DNA of 13,338 bases, from positions 1-13,338 of the forward strand of contig QIDY01000386.1 in the NCBI GenBank assembly GCA_003228495.1, in the 5' to 3' direction. Under the pieces are notes generated by a model. It saw only the letters and a program-made list of their open reading frames with translations, searched no databases and was not told where the DNA came from. The stretch's first letter is position 1. Every line of letters begins with the position of its first letter. Both the position numbers and the translations under genes were made by a program. This stretch comes from Nitrospirota bacterium (GTDB taxonomy: Bacteria > Nitrospirota > Nitrospiria > Nitrospirales > UBA8639). This document shows positions 5,818 to 12,789 of the stretch, in pieces.

Positions 5818-6181
5818 AGTTGTTGATGCGTCAGCCCTTGCAGCTGTGTTGTTCGGAGAACCTGAAGCTGAGGCGATGGTTGAACGTCTTCAAGGCTGTA
5901 CTCTAACCGCTCCTCTCTTACTGCCCTTTGAACTGGCCAGTATCTGTTTGAAAAAGGTGCGCCGTTATCCTGCAAAACGGACGTTGTTCTTGGAAGCTTT
6001 AGAATTATTTGGGCAAATGGGCATCACTCAAACGGAGGTGAATGTCCGCAAGGTGGTGACCCTCGCAGAGCAAAAGGGGTTGTCTGCGTATGATGCGTCC
6101 TATTTATGGTTGGCTTGCCGACTTGGGGCAGAGCTTGTGACACTTGACAAAATTTTGGACAAAGCGGCTGAAGACACCTAG
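5807..6181 (+). CDS. vapC: VapC-like PIN-domain ribonuclease toxin
   Basis: A 124-residue PIN domain covering the whole chain. The four acidic residues that bind magnesium at the ribonuclease active site are all visible: D7 in VVDASAL, E42 in PFELAS, D96 in AYDASYL and D114 in VTLDKIL, so the toxin appears catalytically intact. VapC toxins cleave tRNA or rRNA when the antitoxin is degraded; the target here cannot be read from sequence. AAAGGA (5796-5801) precedes the ATG by five bases, inside the end of the antitoxin gene. The pair has its own promoter and lies between two oppositely transcribed operons, which fits a mobile two-gene cassette, but I see no insertion-sequence ends or flanking direct repeats. 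The 71 bases after it hold nothing recognisable. Confidence 0.88.
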   Translation: MPVKVVDASALAAVLFGEPEAEAMVERLQGCTLTAPLLLPFELASICLKKVRRYPAKRTLFLEALELFGQMGITQTEVNVRKVVTLAEQKGLSAYDASYLWLACRLGAELVTLDKILDKAAEDT

Positions 6182-6252
6182 GAGACCTGCTGGCAACGGA
6201 GCAAGACGTCATCGGTGCATTTCATTCTGAGCGAGGCCCTTCAGCTAACTTC

Positions 6253-7611
6253 TTATCTGACGAGCTGAGTCTCTGAAGGGATTTGACTCAAGATGTTTGA
6301 ACGGGCTTGATAGAGACCCTGGTGCCCAGCCCCTTTGGCAAAGACGAGTCCTTTTTCCCGCTTACCTAGTAATAACTTTCCAACGCTTTTCCCCTGGCGA
6401 TTCCTGCCTCGAATGGTGGCGGTCGGTGTATCCAATCCATGTTGAATCGATGCTGTGGAGCTATCTGGATGAGAAATTTCGGCCGGAAGATCGACGACGC
6501 GACTGACAAAGAGTTTGACGACTTCTTGGTTCAACGCGGAAGTGGGATCGTTATCCAGAACCCATTCATCATTTTGCTTGATGAGGAGGTAGCGTTCTTC
6601 TGGTGTGGTGACTTCCAATATCACGATATCGTTAATTTCCATGCCGAATAATCGTTTGTCCTGGAAATAAAATGCTCCTCCCGTAAGAGGCTTCAGAATA
6701 CTTGGAGAGATTTCATAGAGCGGTCCTGTGCTGGAAGTGATGGCATAGGCTTTTTCTGCTTCCGGAAATTGATACAGACTGACGTGGTGTGTCCGCAGTC
6801 CTTCCAGAATTGTCACGCCGACGTGGGTACGGTTCGGTTGCCCGAGAATTCGTTGTTTATTTTCTTCCGAGTCCACGAAGCCAGTGGCACGCAGTCCGCT
6901 TAAATCCATCAGAAGTGTGCCAACCGCAATTTTATCAGCCGGGCCTTCTATTGGGCTTGTGAACACCCAATGCGGTGATAAGCTATGGACTCCGGCTGTC
7001 CGAGTCATAACCATGGCTGTATTCGCTTGTTGAATATGCACTTCTTGAACTCGTTCGCGATCAAACAACAGCATGTCCTTCAATCGAAAATTCGTTAAGG
7101 TTTTTTGAGCAAAGGTCATCACATCCAAAGTCGTCAGGACCACCTGGTTGTCAGCTTTGGTCTGCACATACAAGGACGGGGCAAAGGGCCCGCGATCACC
7201 CAGTGCGAGTTCTTGAGTCTGGGTAGACGTTTTGAGTGTGAGTGTCAGGTAAGGGGGATCTAATCCATATGTCGCTAAGGTTGATGGTCCATCTTCAATG
7301 ATCCGTTTCACCTTTCCGATGGTGAGTGCTCGTAATATTCGTCGAACTTCCCGGTTGTCTGCGGGGAATCGCATCGGCTCGGTTATGGTCCATCGCCATT
7401 TTTCATCTCGTTCTAGGCGAATAGTCTCAGTGGCCGTAGCCCAGATTATTTTGGTGATGGCCCGATCATCAAAGGGGAGCAATTGCCGTTCTTGAGTTTC
7501 TTGTTTTTTGTATTGACGAGTTTGGGGAATGTCGAAAAAGAGGATATACACCCCTAATCCAAGGACGACAAGCGCTAACACGATGGTGATCCGCAAAGGA
7601 TTGTTCAGCAT
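6253..7611 (-). CDS. DUF4340 membrane-anchored protein of the Gld-like ABC operon
   Basis: A 452-residue protein with one N-terminal membrane helix (about 8-26) and the rest expected outside the cytoplasmic membrane. It matches the DUF4340 pattern. I see three similar modules: about 50-165 (...WRWTITEP...PAD...YGLDPP...LALGDR...LYVQ), 185-305 (...HWVFTSPIEGPADK...LGQP...LYEIS) and 325-445 (...EWVLDND...HGLDTP...LLLGKR...LYQA). Each has an initial strand pair, a W-x5-9-P/N turn, a helix, a G-L/Q-D/P-x-P turn and an LG-containing strand. Proteins of this family are encoded beside GldG-like components in many bacteria, and their biochemical role is not established. Its start lies one base after the GldG-like stop with no clear ribosome site, so translation is probably coupled. 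It is the last gene of the operon. Confidence 0.88.
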   Translation of the reverse strand: MLNNPLRITIVLALVVLGLGVYILFFDIPQTRQYKKQETQERQLLPFDDRAITKIIWATATETIRLERDEKWRWTITEPMRFPADNREVRRILRALTIGKVKRIIEDGPSTLATYGLDPPYLTLTLKTSTQTQELALGDRGPFAPSLYVQTKADNQVVLTTLDVMTFAQKTLTNFRLKDMLLFDRERVQEVHIQQANTAMVMTRTAGVHSLSPHWVFTSPIEGPADKIAVGTLLMDLSGLRATGFVDSEENKQRILGQPNRTHVGVTILEGLRTHHVSLYQFPEAEKAYAITSSTGPLYEISPSILKPLTGGAFYFQDKRLFGMEINDIVILEVTTPEERYLLIKQNDEWVLDNDPTSALNQEVVKLFVSRVVDLPAEISHPDSSTASIQHGLDTPTATIRGRNRQGKSVGKLLLGKREKGLVFAKGAGHQGLYQARSNILSQIPSETQLVR

Positions 7612-7612
7612 G

Positions 7613-9136
7613 TTACAGGCTTCGCCGCCTTTTCCATACGGAGAGGCCGATAAACAAGGTCAGCAGAGGAAGAAACAGAACCTGAAAAAAAACTAAGGCT
7701 TGTTCCTGAGATGGATTGGGTACAAAGGGGTGAAATGCAGGTTCTTTGGGCGTGAGGGAAACCAAGGCCTCTTCTTGTGCAAGCCATGCCATTGTTTTTA
7801 AGAAAAAATCTGTGTTGCCAGGATAGGTGAGCCAACCATTTGTGGCGAATGCGGCGTTACCGACAATGACGATGGCAGATTCAGGTTTTAGGTCTTGCCC
7901 CATTCGTTTTGAAGTCAAAAGTGCAGCAACGGTAAAGGGGCCCTTCTGGTCTTGATCTTGATTGAAGACAGGTTCTGTATTGGCGAGGTTGGTTTCTTCC
8001 CAACTTTTGGGAGAGGTTTTCGCCAATGAGACAAAATCCCAATTTTTGCCTTGATTGGCATCGAATGTCACCGAACGGGAGACAGGAAAAATAATTGGGG
8101 TCGTGAAGTCTTCGGTAATATCGTGAGTGGTGAAGGTTCTGACCATTAACGCGGTTGGACTGCCTCGGCCTAGGCGGTCCTGTTCATCGGCTAAAATGCC
8201 TTTTCCTAATTGAATGCCCCATAATGACAAAAGGCCATCCAAAGATTCTTTGCTGCTTGGATCACTCATAATAAGAAGTCGTCCACCGTTTGCCAGAAAT
8301 TGGGTGATCTGATTGATTTCTTTGCTAAGAAAAGGTTGTGTGGGTGAGGGAATCACCAGTAAGGAGGCCTTGATAGTTTGTAGGTCGTGCCAGTCAAGGG
8401 GTGCGACTGCATAGCCCTGCTTGTTTAGGGCATCGGCCGCCCGGGATAACCCGGGCGTTTCAGTATCCGACAAACTTTTTTCGGCATGGCCTGTCAAAAA
8501 GGCAATGCTCTTTTTGATGTCTCGGGTAACGCGAAGAAGCGCATTGGTCACATCGGCTTCGGATGCGCGTTGAAGATAAATCTTCTGTGGGCCGCTTTCA
8601 ATGACGGCGGTATCAATCCGCGTCACTTGATAGTTTTTCGCTTGATCGGGATGTCGTTCCGGGTCAATGAATTCTACAGTCAAAAGAGGGTTTTCCTTTG
8701 CATATGTGGTCAATAGGTCTTGGTATGAGCCGTATCCGGGACTGCCGTCGCGTGTAAAGACTTTGATGCGGACTTCACGAGGTAAAGCACGAAGCACTTG
8801 GTAGGTTTGTCGGCTTAATGTGAAATTTTTTGTTTCCGAGAAATCCCATTCCGGGGCATGTTTGATTGCGAGGAAGTTGGTTAATCCAACGGCAATGCCT
8901 GCCAGAAGAATGGCAAGGATACTGTGGGTGCCAAGTCGGGTCGAGCGCTTCCGTGATCCAGTGGCCAGCCGTCGAATATGGATGCCGATATAGCCGAGTA
9001 AACAAAGAATGCCAACTCCAAGAATGATGGAGGCGGTGTTCTCAGCTTCTGGCGCAAGGAGGGGAAGCCCTAAGCCTCCCAGCGTGAGTAACAGCCCTAA
9101 AAGGCCAAGAAAGGAGGCAAAGCGTGTTACTTCCAT
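7613..9136 (-). CDS. gldG: GldG-like ABC transporter auxiliary protein
   Basis: A 507-residue protein: three hydrophobic segments at the N-terminus (about 7-27, 34-52 and 71-91), a long extracytoplasmic part and one C-terminal membrane helix (about 483-500) followed by KRRR. The region from about 100 (FSETKNFTLSRQTYQVLRAL, then the strand VRIKVFTRD) matches the ABC_transp_aux/GldG domain, which has a nucleoside-hydrolase or GATase-like fold without known activity. In Flavobacterium, GldG works with GldA and GldF in an ABC system needed for gliding. Here no other gliding genes are visible, so a role in surface or envelope export is the safer statement. Start: the ATG at 9136 overlaps the permease stop by 10 bases; an upstream ATG at 9172 would give 12 extra residues and a 46-base overlap. 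Neither has a strong ribosome site. Confidence 0.87.
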   Translation of the reverse strand: MEVTRFASFLGLLGLLLTLGGLGLPLLAPEAENTASIILGVGILCLLGYIGIHIRRLATGSRKRSTRLGTHSILAILLAGIAVGLTNFLAIKHAPEWDFSETKNFTLSRQTYQVLRALPREVRIKVFTRDGSPGYGSYQDLLTTYAKENPLLTVEFIDPERHPDQAKNYQVTRIDTAVIESGPQKIYLQRASEADVTNALLRVTRDIKKSIAFLTGHAEKSLSDTETPGLSRAADALNKQGYAVAPLDWHDLQTIKASLLVIPSPTQPFLSKEINQITQFLANGGRLLIMSDPSSKESLDGLLSLWGIQLGKGILADEQDRLGRGSPTALMVRTFTTHDITEDFTTPIIFPVSRSVTFDANQGKNWDFVSLAKTSPKSWEETNLANTEPVFNQDQDQKGPFTVAALLTSKRMGQDLKPESAIVIVGNAAFATNGWLTYPGNTDFFLKTMAWLAQEEALVSLTPKEPAFHPFVPNPSQEQALVFFQVLFLPLLTLFIGLSVWKRRRSL

Positions 9137-9897
9137 CGGTAGGCATCGATGGCTTGGTGTGCGGCAAACCACATAAAGGCCATCCCCGATATGTAGTATA
9201 CGAGATCCTTTACATTCAGGAGGCCACGAATTAATCGATTGTAGTGTTCAGTGAATGAAAGATAGGATAGGAAATTCCCCAGGGTTGAGTCGCCAAAAGC
9301 TGTGCTTAACGCTCCGAGCACCCAGAGGCCTAAGATGAGGCCAAAACTCAAAAATGCCGCAATAATTTGGTTTTCCGTCAAGGCTGAAGCAAAGAGGCCA
9401 ATTGATAACATCAGGGATCCTTGGAGGAGAAGCGCGAGATAGCCAAGCAAAACTGGCTGCCAGTCAAAGGTGGCATAGGCCGAAAGAGTGAGGGGGATGA
9501 GACCTGTGAGTGACAAGAGCCCCGCATACACAATCACCACACTCAGGAATTTTCCGGAAACGATTTCATTGACCCCGATTGGCGAGGTGAGGAGTAGCTC
9601 GAACGTCCGTAATTTTCGTTCTTCGGCAAAGAGCCGCATGGTGAGTAAGGGTAATATAATCATGAGGATAAGGTTCATACTTTGAAAGAGCGGTCGGAAA
9701 ATCATTTCATTCAGATTCAATTGAGCATAGGTATTTTGTAATTGCATGAGCCGAAGGGCCTGGTTGCTGGCATTGGCCACTGCCTGATAACTGAGGAGCC
9801 CAACTACTGCTAAAAAAATTGCACCGATGACGTAGACGACAGGGGAGACGAAATAACTCCGTAACTCTTTAGCAATAATGGTTTGAGCGGGCGTCAT
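9127..9897 (-). CDS. gldF: ABC-2 type permease (GldF-like)
   Basis: A 256-residue integral membrane protein with six likely helices: about 17-37, 75-90, 115-140, 147-170, 178-200 and 232-250. The cytoplasmic segment AEERKLRTFELLLTSPIG between the second and third helices is the coupling motif of GldF/NosY-type ABC-2 permeases that pair with a separate ATPase. It forms the channel half of the transporter, with the ATPase from the gene upstream and the GldG-like and DUF4340 proteins from the genes downstream. The start ATG at 9897 is preceded by a weak GTGGA. The 56 bases between it and the ATPase stop contain no obvious terminator, so all four genes are probably on one transcript. Confidence 0.9.
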   Translation of the reverse strand: MTPAQTIIAKELRSYFVSPVVYVIGAIFLAVVGLLSYQAVANASNQALRLMQLQNTYAQLNLNEMIFRPLFQSMNLILMIILPLLTMRLFAEERKLRTFELLLTSPIGVNEIVSGKFLSVVIVYAGLLSLTGLIPLTLSAYATFDWQPVLLGYLALLLQGSLMLSIGLFASALTENQIIAAFLSFGLILGLWVLGALSTAFGDSTLGNFLSYLSFTEHYNRLIRGLLNVKDLVYYISGMAFMWFAAHQAIDAYRWK

Positions 9898-9953
9898 TGT
9901 GAATCCACGTTATGGAGATTTTGGTCATGTTGTGTTAAGGGTGCTCTCATTGA

Positions 9954-10889
9954 TTAGTCAATCGGTTTTTCTGCTTTGGTGAGAACTTTAAAGACATCTT
10001 CAAGGCCCACTGTTTGAGTGTGTAATTCTAGGAGACCAGCCCCACATGTGACGACCAGTTTTGTCAATTCATCCCGGGCATCTTCTCCGGCCTCTGTTTC
10101 CAGGATATACGTGTTGGGTTTGGTGCCTGGAGAGACATGCAGCACACCAGAAATTTTTCTAAGGGCTTCCAATAAACTGGGATCAGGTTGTTTGACAGTG
10201 AGGTGCAGGATTTCGGATTGCCGGAGTTTTGCCCCTAGTTGCTCCGGAGTGTCAATGGCAACGATTTGGCCTCGATGGATAATGATGACTTTCTGGCAGA
10301 TTGCCGCGGCCTCCGCCAACAGATGCGTACTCAGGATGATGGTATGGGAGCCACCCAGGTTTTTGATAAGGTCACGAATTTCAATGATTTGGTTGGGGTC
10401 TAAACCCGTTGTTGGCTCGTCCAAAATCAGAACGGGCGGGTTATGGAGCAAGGCCTGAGCTAAGCCCACGCGTTGACGATAGCCTCGGGATAAATGACCA
10501 ATGACCCGCCCTTGAACCTCGGTCAAGCCAGTTTGGTTGACAATGATCCCCATTCGCTCGTGTAATTGATCTGGGCTCAGTCGTTTTATCCGACCAACAA
10601 AGATTAAATATTCTTGCACGGTTAATTCCAAATAGAGTGGAGGAGTTTCAGGAAGGTAGCCAATATGCTTCTTGACTTCCCACGGCTCTTCCAGACAATC
10701 GAAGCCTGCAATCTGCACCGTACCCGACGTTGGGGGCATGAATCCGGTCAAAATGCGCATGGTCGTGGTTTTTCCTGCACCATTTGGTCCCAAAAACGCA
10801 ACGGTTTCTCCTTTGTGAATGGAAAAAGAGATATCATCCAGAGCCGTGACCTGGCCATATTGTTTGGTCACATGTTTAACGTCGATCAT
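9954..10889 (-). CDS. gldA: ABC transporter ATP-binding protein (GldA/NosF-like)
   Basis: A 311-residue ATPase. Walker A GPNGAGKT is at 34-41, the signature LSRGYRQR at 133-140 (LSRGY replacing LSGGQ), Walker B VLILDEPTTGLD at 153-164 and the H-loop histidine in STHL at 189. The Q-loop region reads GYLPETPPLY without the usual glutamine, as is common in this GldA-like subfamily. A C-terminal extension (about 225-311) follows the nucleotide-binding domain. The start is uncertain: ATG at 10889 gives the family's usual N-terminus (MIDVKHVTKQYG), but no Shine-Dalgarno precedes it. The frame is open to a TTG at 10943, 14 bases after the predicted transcription start, also without a ribosome site. 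It is the first gene of the four-gene operon and drives transport by the permease encoded next. Confidence 0.92.
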   Translation of the reverse strand: MIDVKHVTKQYGQVTALDDISFSIHKGETVAFLGPNGAGKTTTMRILTGFMPPTSGTVQIAGFDCLEEPWEVKKHIGYLPETPPLYLELTVQEYLIFVGRIKRLSPDQLHERMGIIVNQTGLTEVQGRVIGHLSRGYRQRVGLAQALLHNPPVLILDEPTTGLDPNQIIEIRDLIKNLGGSHTIILSTHLLAEAAAICQKVIIIHRGQIVAIDTPEQLGAKLRQSEILHLTVKQPDPSLLEALRKISGVLHVSPGTKPNTYILETEAGEDARDELTKLVVTCGAGLLELHTQTVGLEDVFKVLTKAEKPID

Positions 10890-10963
10890 CGTGGGTGTTA
10901 CGGGGTTGTGCGGTGGAATGGGGAGGAAATAGCTGTTTTGCAAATCGTATCGATAGGAACTAA

Positions 10964-10993
10964 ATCATACCTGTGTTCAAAAAAAACCGTCAA
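10964..10993 (-). promoter_or_regulatory. Promoter of the Gld-like ABC operon
   Basis: On the minus strand, TTGACG (10993-10988), an 18-base spacer containing eight consecutive T, then TATGAT (10969-10964). Both hexamers match five of six consensus bases. Transcription should start near 10957, leaving about 68 bases before the ATG at 10889. Confidence 0.65.
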
Positions 10994-11014
10994 GGTGCCT
11001 AAATAGAATTCACG

Positions 11015-11042
11015 TTGACTCTTATGGTGAAAGTTGTATGAT
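11015..11042 (+). promoter_or_regulatory. pal promoter
   Basis: TTGACT (11015-11020), a 16-base spacer and TATGAT (11037-11042) form a strong sigma-70-type promoter facing away from the ABC operon promoter; the two -35 boxes are only 21 bases apart. The ATG at 11038 lies inside this -10 box and so cannot be the translated start of pal. Transcription should begin near 11049. Confidence 0.7.
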
Positions 11043-11100
11043 GCACCAAATTTTCCAGGGCCATCTGCCTGGCCCACGAATACTTCAAGGTGATCACGGG

Positions 11101-11751
11101 ATGTCCAAGGTCAATATGCAGAAGAGGTCTCGTTGGAATATTGGCATTTTTTCTCTCTCTTTTTTCTTTATCGTTGGGTGTAGTTCCTTTCATGGAGTTA
11201 CGGTGGTGAGTCATGGTGATGAAGGGGTTGCGGTAGAAAATGCTGTATTAGAACCAACAAGTGTGTCGTCCCCGCCTCCCATTGTCATTGATTCAATTTT
11301 TTCTCAATCAGAAAAAATAGAGAAAGCCCCAATCCCTCCTGTTACTCCTTCAACTTCTGGCACGACCTCTTTGGGAGAAACTATCTTGAGTCAATCTTCT
11401 GAGGCCTTCACGCTTCAATGGACGTTGGAAGATGTGTTTTTTGATTTTGACCAAATAGAAATTCGGCGCGATGCTATTCCTCATCTAGAACAAAACGCCA
11501 AGGTGCTCTTGAAGAGATATGCCAACCGAGAGGTCTTGATTCAAGGCCATTGCGATGAACGCGGGACTGAAGCGTACAATTTTATTTTGGGGAAACGGCG
11601 AGCCATGGCCGTGAAGAATTATTTGGTTGATTTAGGCGTGGAGGCTTCTCAATTGCGGGTCCTAAGTCTAGGAAAAAATCAGCCGTTTTGCCTGCAACGA
11701 ACGATAGCCTGCTTTCAACAAAATCGCCGTGCCCACTTTGTTCTCAATTAG
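11101..11751 (+). CDS. pal: Pal-type peptidoglycan-associated outer-membrane lipoprotein
   Basis: A 216-residue precursor with a lipoprotein signal ending in the lipobox IVGC (C27), a serine/proline-rich tether (about 28-105) and a C-terminal OmpA-like peptidoglycan-binding domain (about 110-214). The domain begins DVFFDFDQIEIRRDA and contains the Pal block GHCDERGTEAYN (149-160) and the closing NRRAHFVL (208-215). The D-E-R and N-R-R residues are those that hold diaminopimelate in this family. C197 and C204 near the end form a C-x6-C pair typical of several Pal proteins, probably a disulfide. Pal ties the outer membrane to the cell wall and works with TolB, but no tol genes are in view. Start: ATG at 11101, seven bases after AAGGTGA; a second ATG at 11116 is possible. 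The longer frame from 11038 is excluded by the promoter. Confidence 0.92.
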   Translation: MSKVNMQKRSRWNIGIFSLSFFFIVGCSSFHGVTVVSHGDEGVAVENAVLEPTSVSSPPPIVIDSIFSQSEKIEKAPIPPVTPSTSGTTSLGETILSQSSEAFTLQWTLEDVFFDFDQIEIRRDAIPHLEQNAKVLLKRYANREVLIQGHCDERGTEAYNFILGKRRAMAVKNYLVDLGVEASQLRVLSLGKNQPFCLQRTIACFQQNRRAHFVLN

Positions 11752-11755
11752 AACC

Positions 11756-11900
11756 AGTGACAAAATAAGTCTGACATCTCGCATCCCATCTTCGGGCCAT
11801 CTTTGAAGAGACCTCAATCGAAAAACCCTCAACATAGCTGTGCTATTCCCCGGCTTTTTCTCAATCATTCCGTCCAAATCCGGCCCAAATCTTAGCGCGA
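11756..11900 (+). repeat. Dispersed intergenic element, copy B (3' of pal)
   Basis: This 145-bp partner of 2162-2304 starts 4 bases after the pal stop and has the same orientation relative to its preceding gene. Its central hairpin is ATAGC (11834-11838), loop TGT, GCTAT (11842-11846), with outer pairs CC/GG (11827-11828 with 11852-11853) and GAAAAA/TTTTTC (11820-11825 with 11855-11860). Compared with copy A, the pair next to the loop has changed on both sides, keeping the stem. The most conserved stretches are CCATCTTTGAA, ACCTCAATCGAAAA and TTCCGTCCAAATC. The T-tract after the stem suggests it could end transcription of pal. Confidence 0.75.
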
Positions 11901-12132
11901 TTTTGCCAAAGTTAATTTATCACCGGTCCTTAAGGAGCTTGCTCCTTGTTTGAGTCTCCACTGGAAGGGACTATTCTCAGAATCCCTTCATGAACAGTGG
12001 TTCCCCGACTTCCCACCCTTTTGAGTAATTGTTGTCAAAAGCCTCCCAAGGTTAGATTAGGGAAAAGCACTAATTCCATGTTTCCCTAGATTTTTTGGTG
12101 GGTTTGTCTGTTCTTTTTAAGGAAGGTTGGCT
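11901..12132. other. Intergenic region with two hairpins before the four-cysteine protein gene
   Basis: AAGGAG-CTTG-CTCCTT (hairpin 11932-11947) is followed by GTTTGAG and could be a weak terminator. A larger structure follows: CCACTG (11958-11963) with CAGTGG (11995-12000) outside, and GAAGGGA (11964-11970) with TCCCTTC (11983-11989) inside, with a 12-base loop and a five-base bulge. A possible promoter for the next gene is TTGTCA (12032-12037) with TAGATT (12053-12058), but the 15-base spacer is short. Confidence 0.45.
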
Positions 12133-12504
12133 ATGCGGGTTTGGATTCTTGCAATGGGTTTTGTCGCTTTCTTGTCACAAATGGTGTGGGCCGAGGCATG
12201 GGATTTTTCTTGTACTGAGGCTGTTTCATTACTGAAGGCCGCTCAAGATCGTGTTGTGCAGAAACATGATAAATTACAAGAAGCCAAGTTTAGTCTCCGA
12301 CATGCCCCTCTAAAGTTTGATGGCTGCCGACGCAGTCGTCGCGGTTTTGACGGGGGGATGCTCCATTGTGTGACGCACCAATCACGCCATGGTAATCTCT
12401 TGAAAGATATTCATGTTGCTCAACGTAGCCTTGAGACGGCGCGCCATGATTTTGATCGACATATCCAAAGTGTTCTTCGATCTTGCCCTGTTTCTCAACC
12501 TTAA
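12133..12504 (+). CDS. Small secreted four-cysteine protein of unknown function
   Basis: A 123-residue precursor with a clear signal peptide (hydrophobic 3-18, cleavage likely after VWA at 20). The mature part is about 103 residues, basic and histidine-rich, with four cysteines at C27, C65, C79 and C118, enough for two disulfides. Two helices (about 28-57 and 86-116, the latter KDIHVAQRSLETARHDFDRH) flank a cysteine-containing central loop (CRRSRRGFDGGMLHC), so the shape may be a helical hairpin pinned by disulfides. I do not recognise a family. Start: ATG at 12133, six bases after AAGGAAGG (12119-12126); a TTG two codons upstream has no such support. It stands alone between pal and the DUF218 gene, each separated by several hundred bases. 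Oxidation by the DsbA-like protein encoded at the left end is plausible but unproven. Confidence 0.7.
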   Translation: MRVWILAMGFVAFLSQMVWAEAWDFSCTEAVSLLKAAQDRVVQKHDKLQEAKFSLRHAPLKFDGCRRSRRGFDGGMLHCVTHQSRHGNLLKDIHVAQRSLETARHDFDRHIQSVLRSCPVSQP

Positions 12505-12789
12505 AAAATTGTACCTTTCAGGCCGACTCTGCCTCATTTGTTGCTCTTTCTTGAGACCTCAAAAAGTTTTTAGGTCCCAATTCTAATTTGAACAGACTTT
12601 CTTTAGCTCAGGCAACAGTCTTTTCCTTTATTCAAACCTTCTTTCTTAGTAAGTCATTCTTTTAGCTATTCAAATCATTTTCTTCTGAATATCCAGACCA
12701 GAATAAAATCTTGTGTGAAGGCGAATAATCCTGTAAATTACCTACGGGTTGTCACGATAGTTTGTTCAGAAAAAAATTAGAAATTTTGA
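12505..12789. other. AT-rich intergenic region, no gene seen
   Basis: This 285-base gap is AT-rich and its first half is pyrimidine-rich on the plus strand. GACCT (12555-12559), an A-tract, a T-tract and AGGTC (12572-12576) form one hairpin that may end the preceding transcript. A weak promoter candidate for the next gene is TTGTGT (12711-12716) and TAAATT (12734-12739) with 17 bases between. I see no RNA gene or repeat here. Confidence 0.35.

Noticed and set aside
5518..6181. Toxin-antitoxin pair as part of a larger mobile island
   Set aside because: No integrase, transposase, tRNA gene or flanking direct repeat is visible within the window; neighbouring genes are ordinary chromosomal ones.
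10018..10458. Plus-strand open frame of 146 codons opposite the ABC ATPase
   Set aside because: It is antisense to the signature and Walker B regions of a clear ATPase, is serine/arginine-rich as shadow frames often are, and has no ribosome site.
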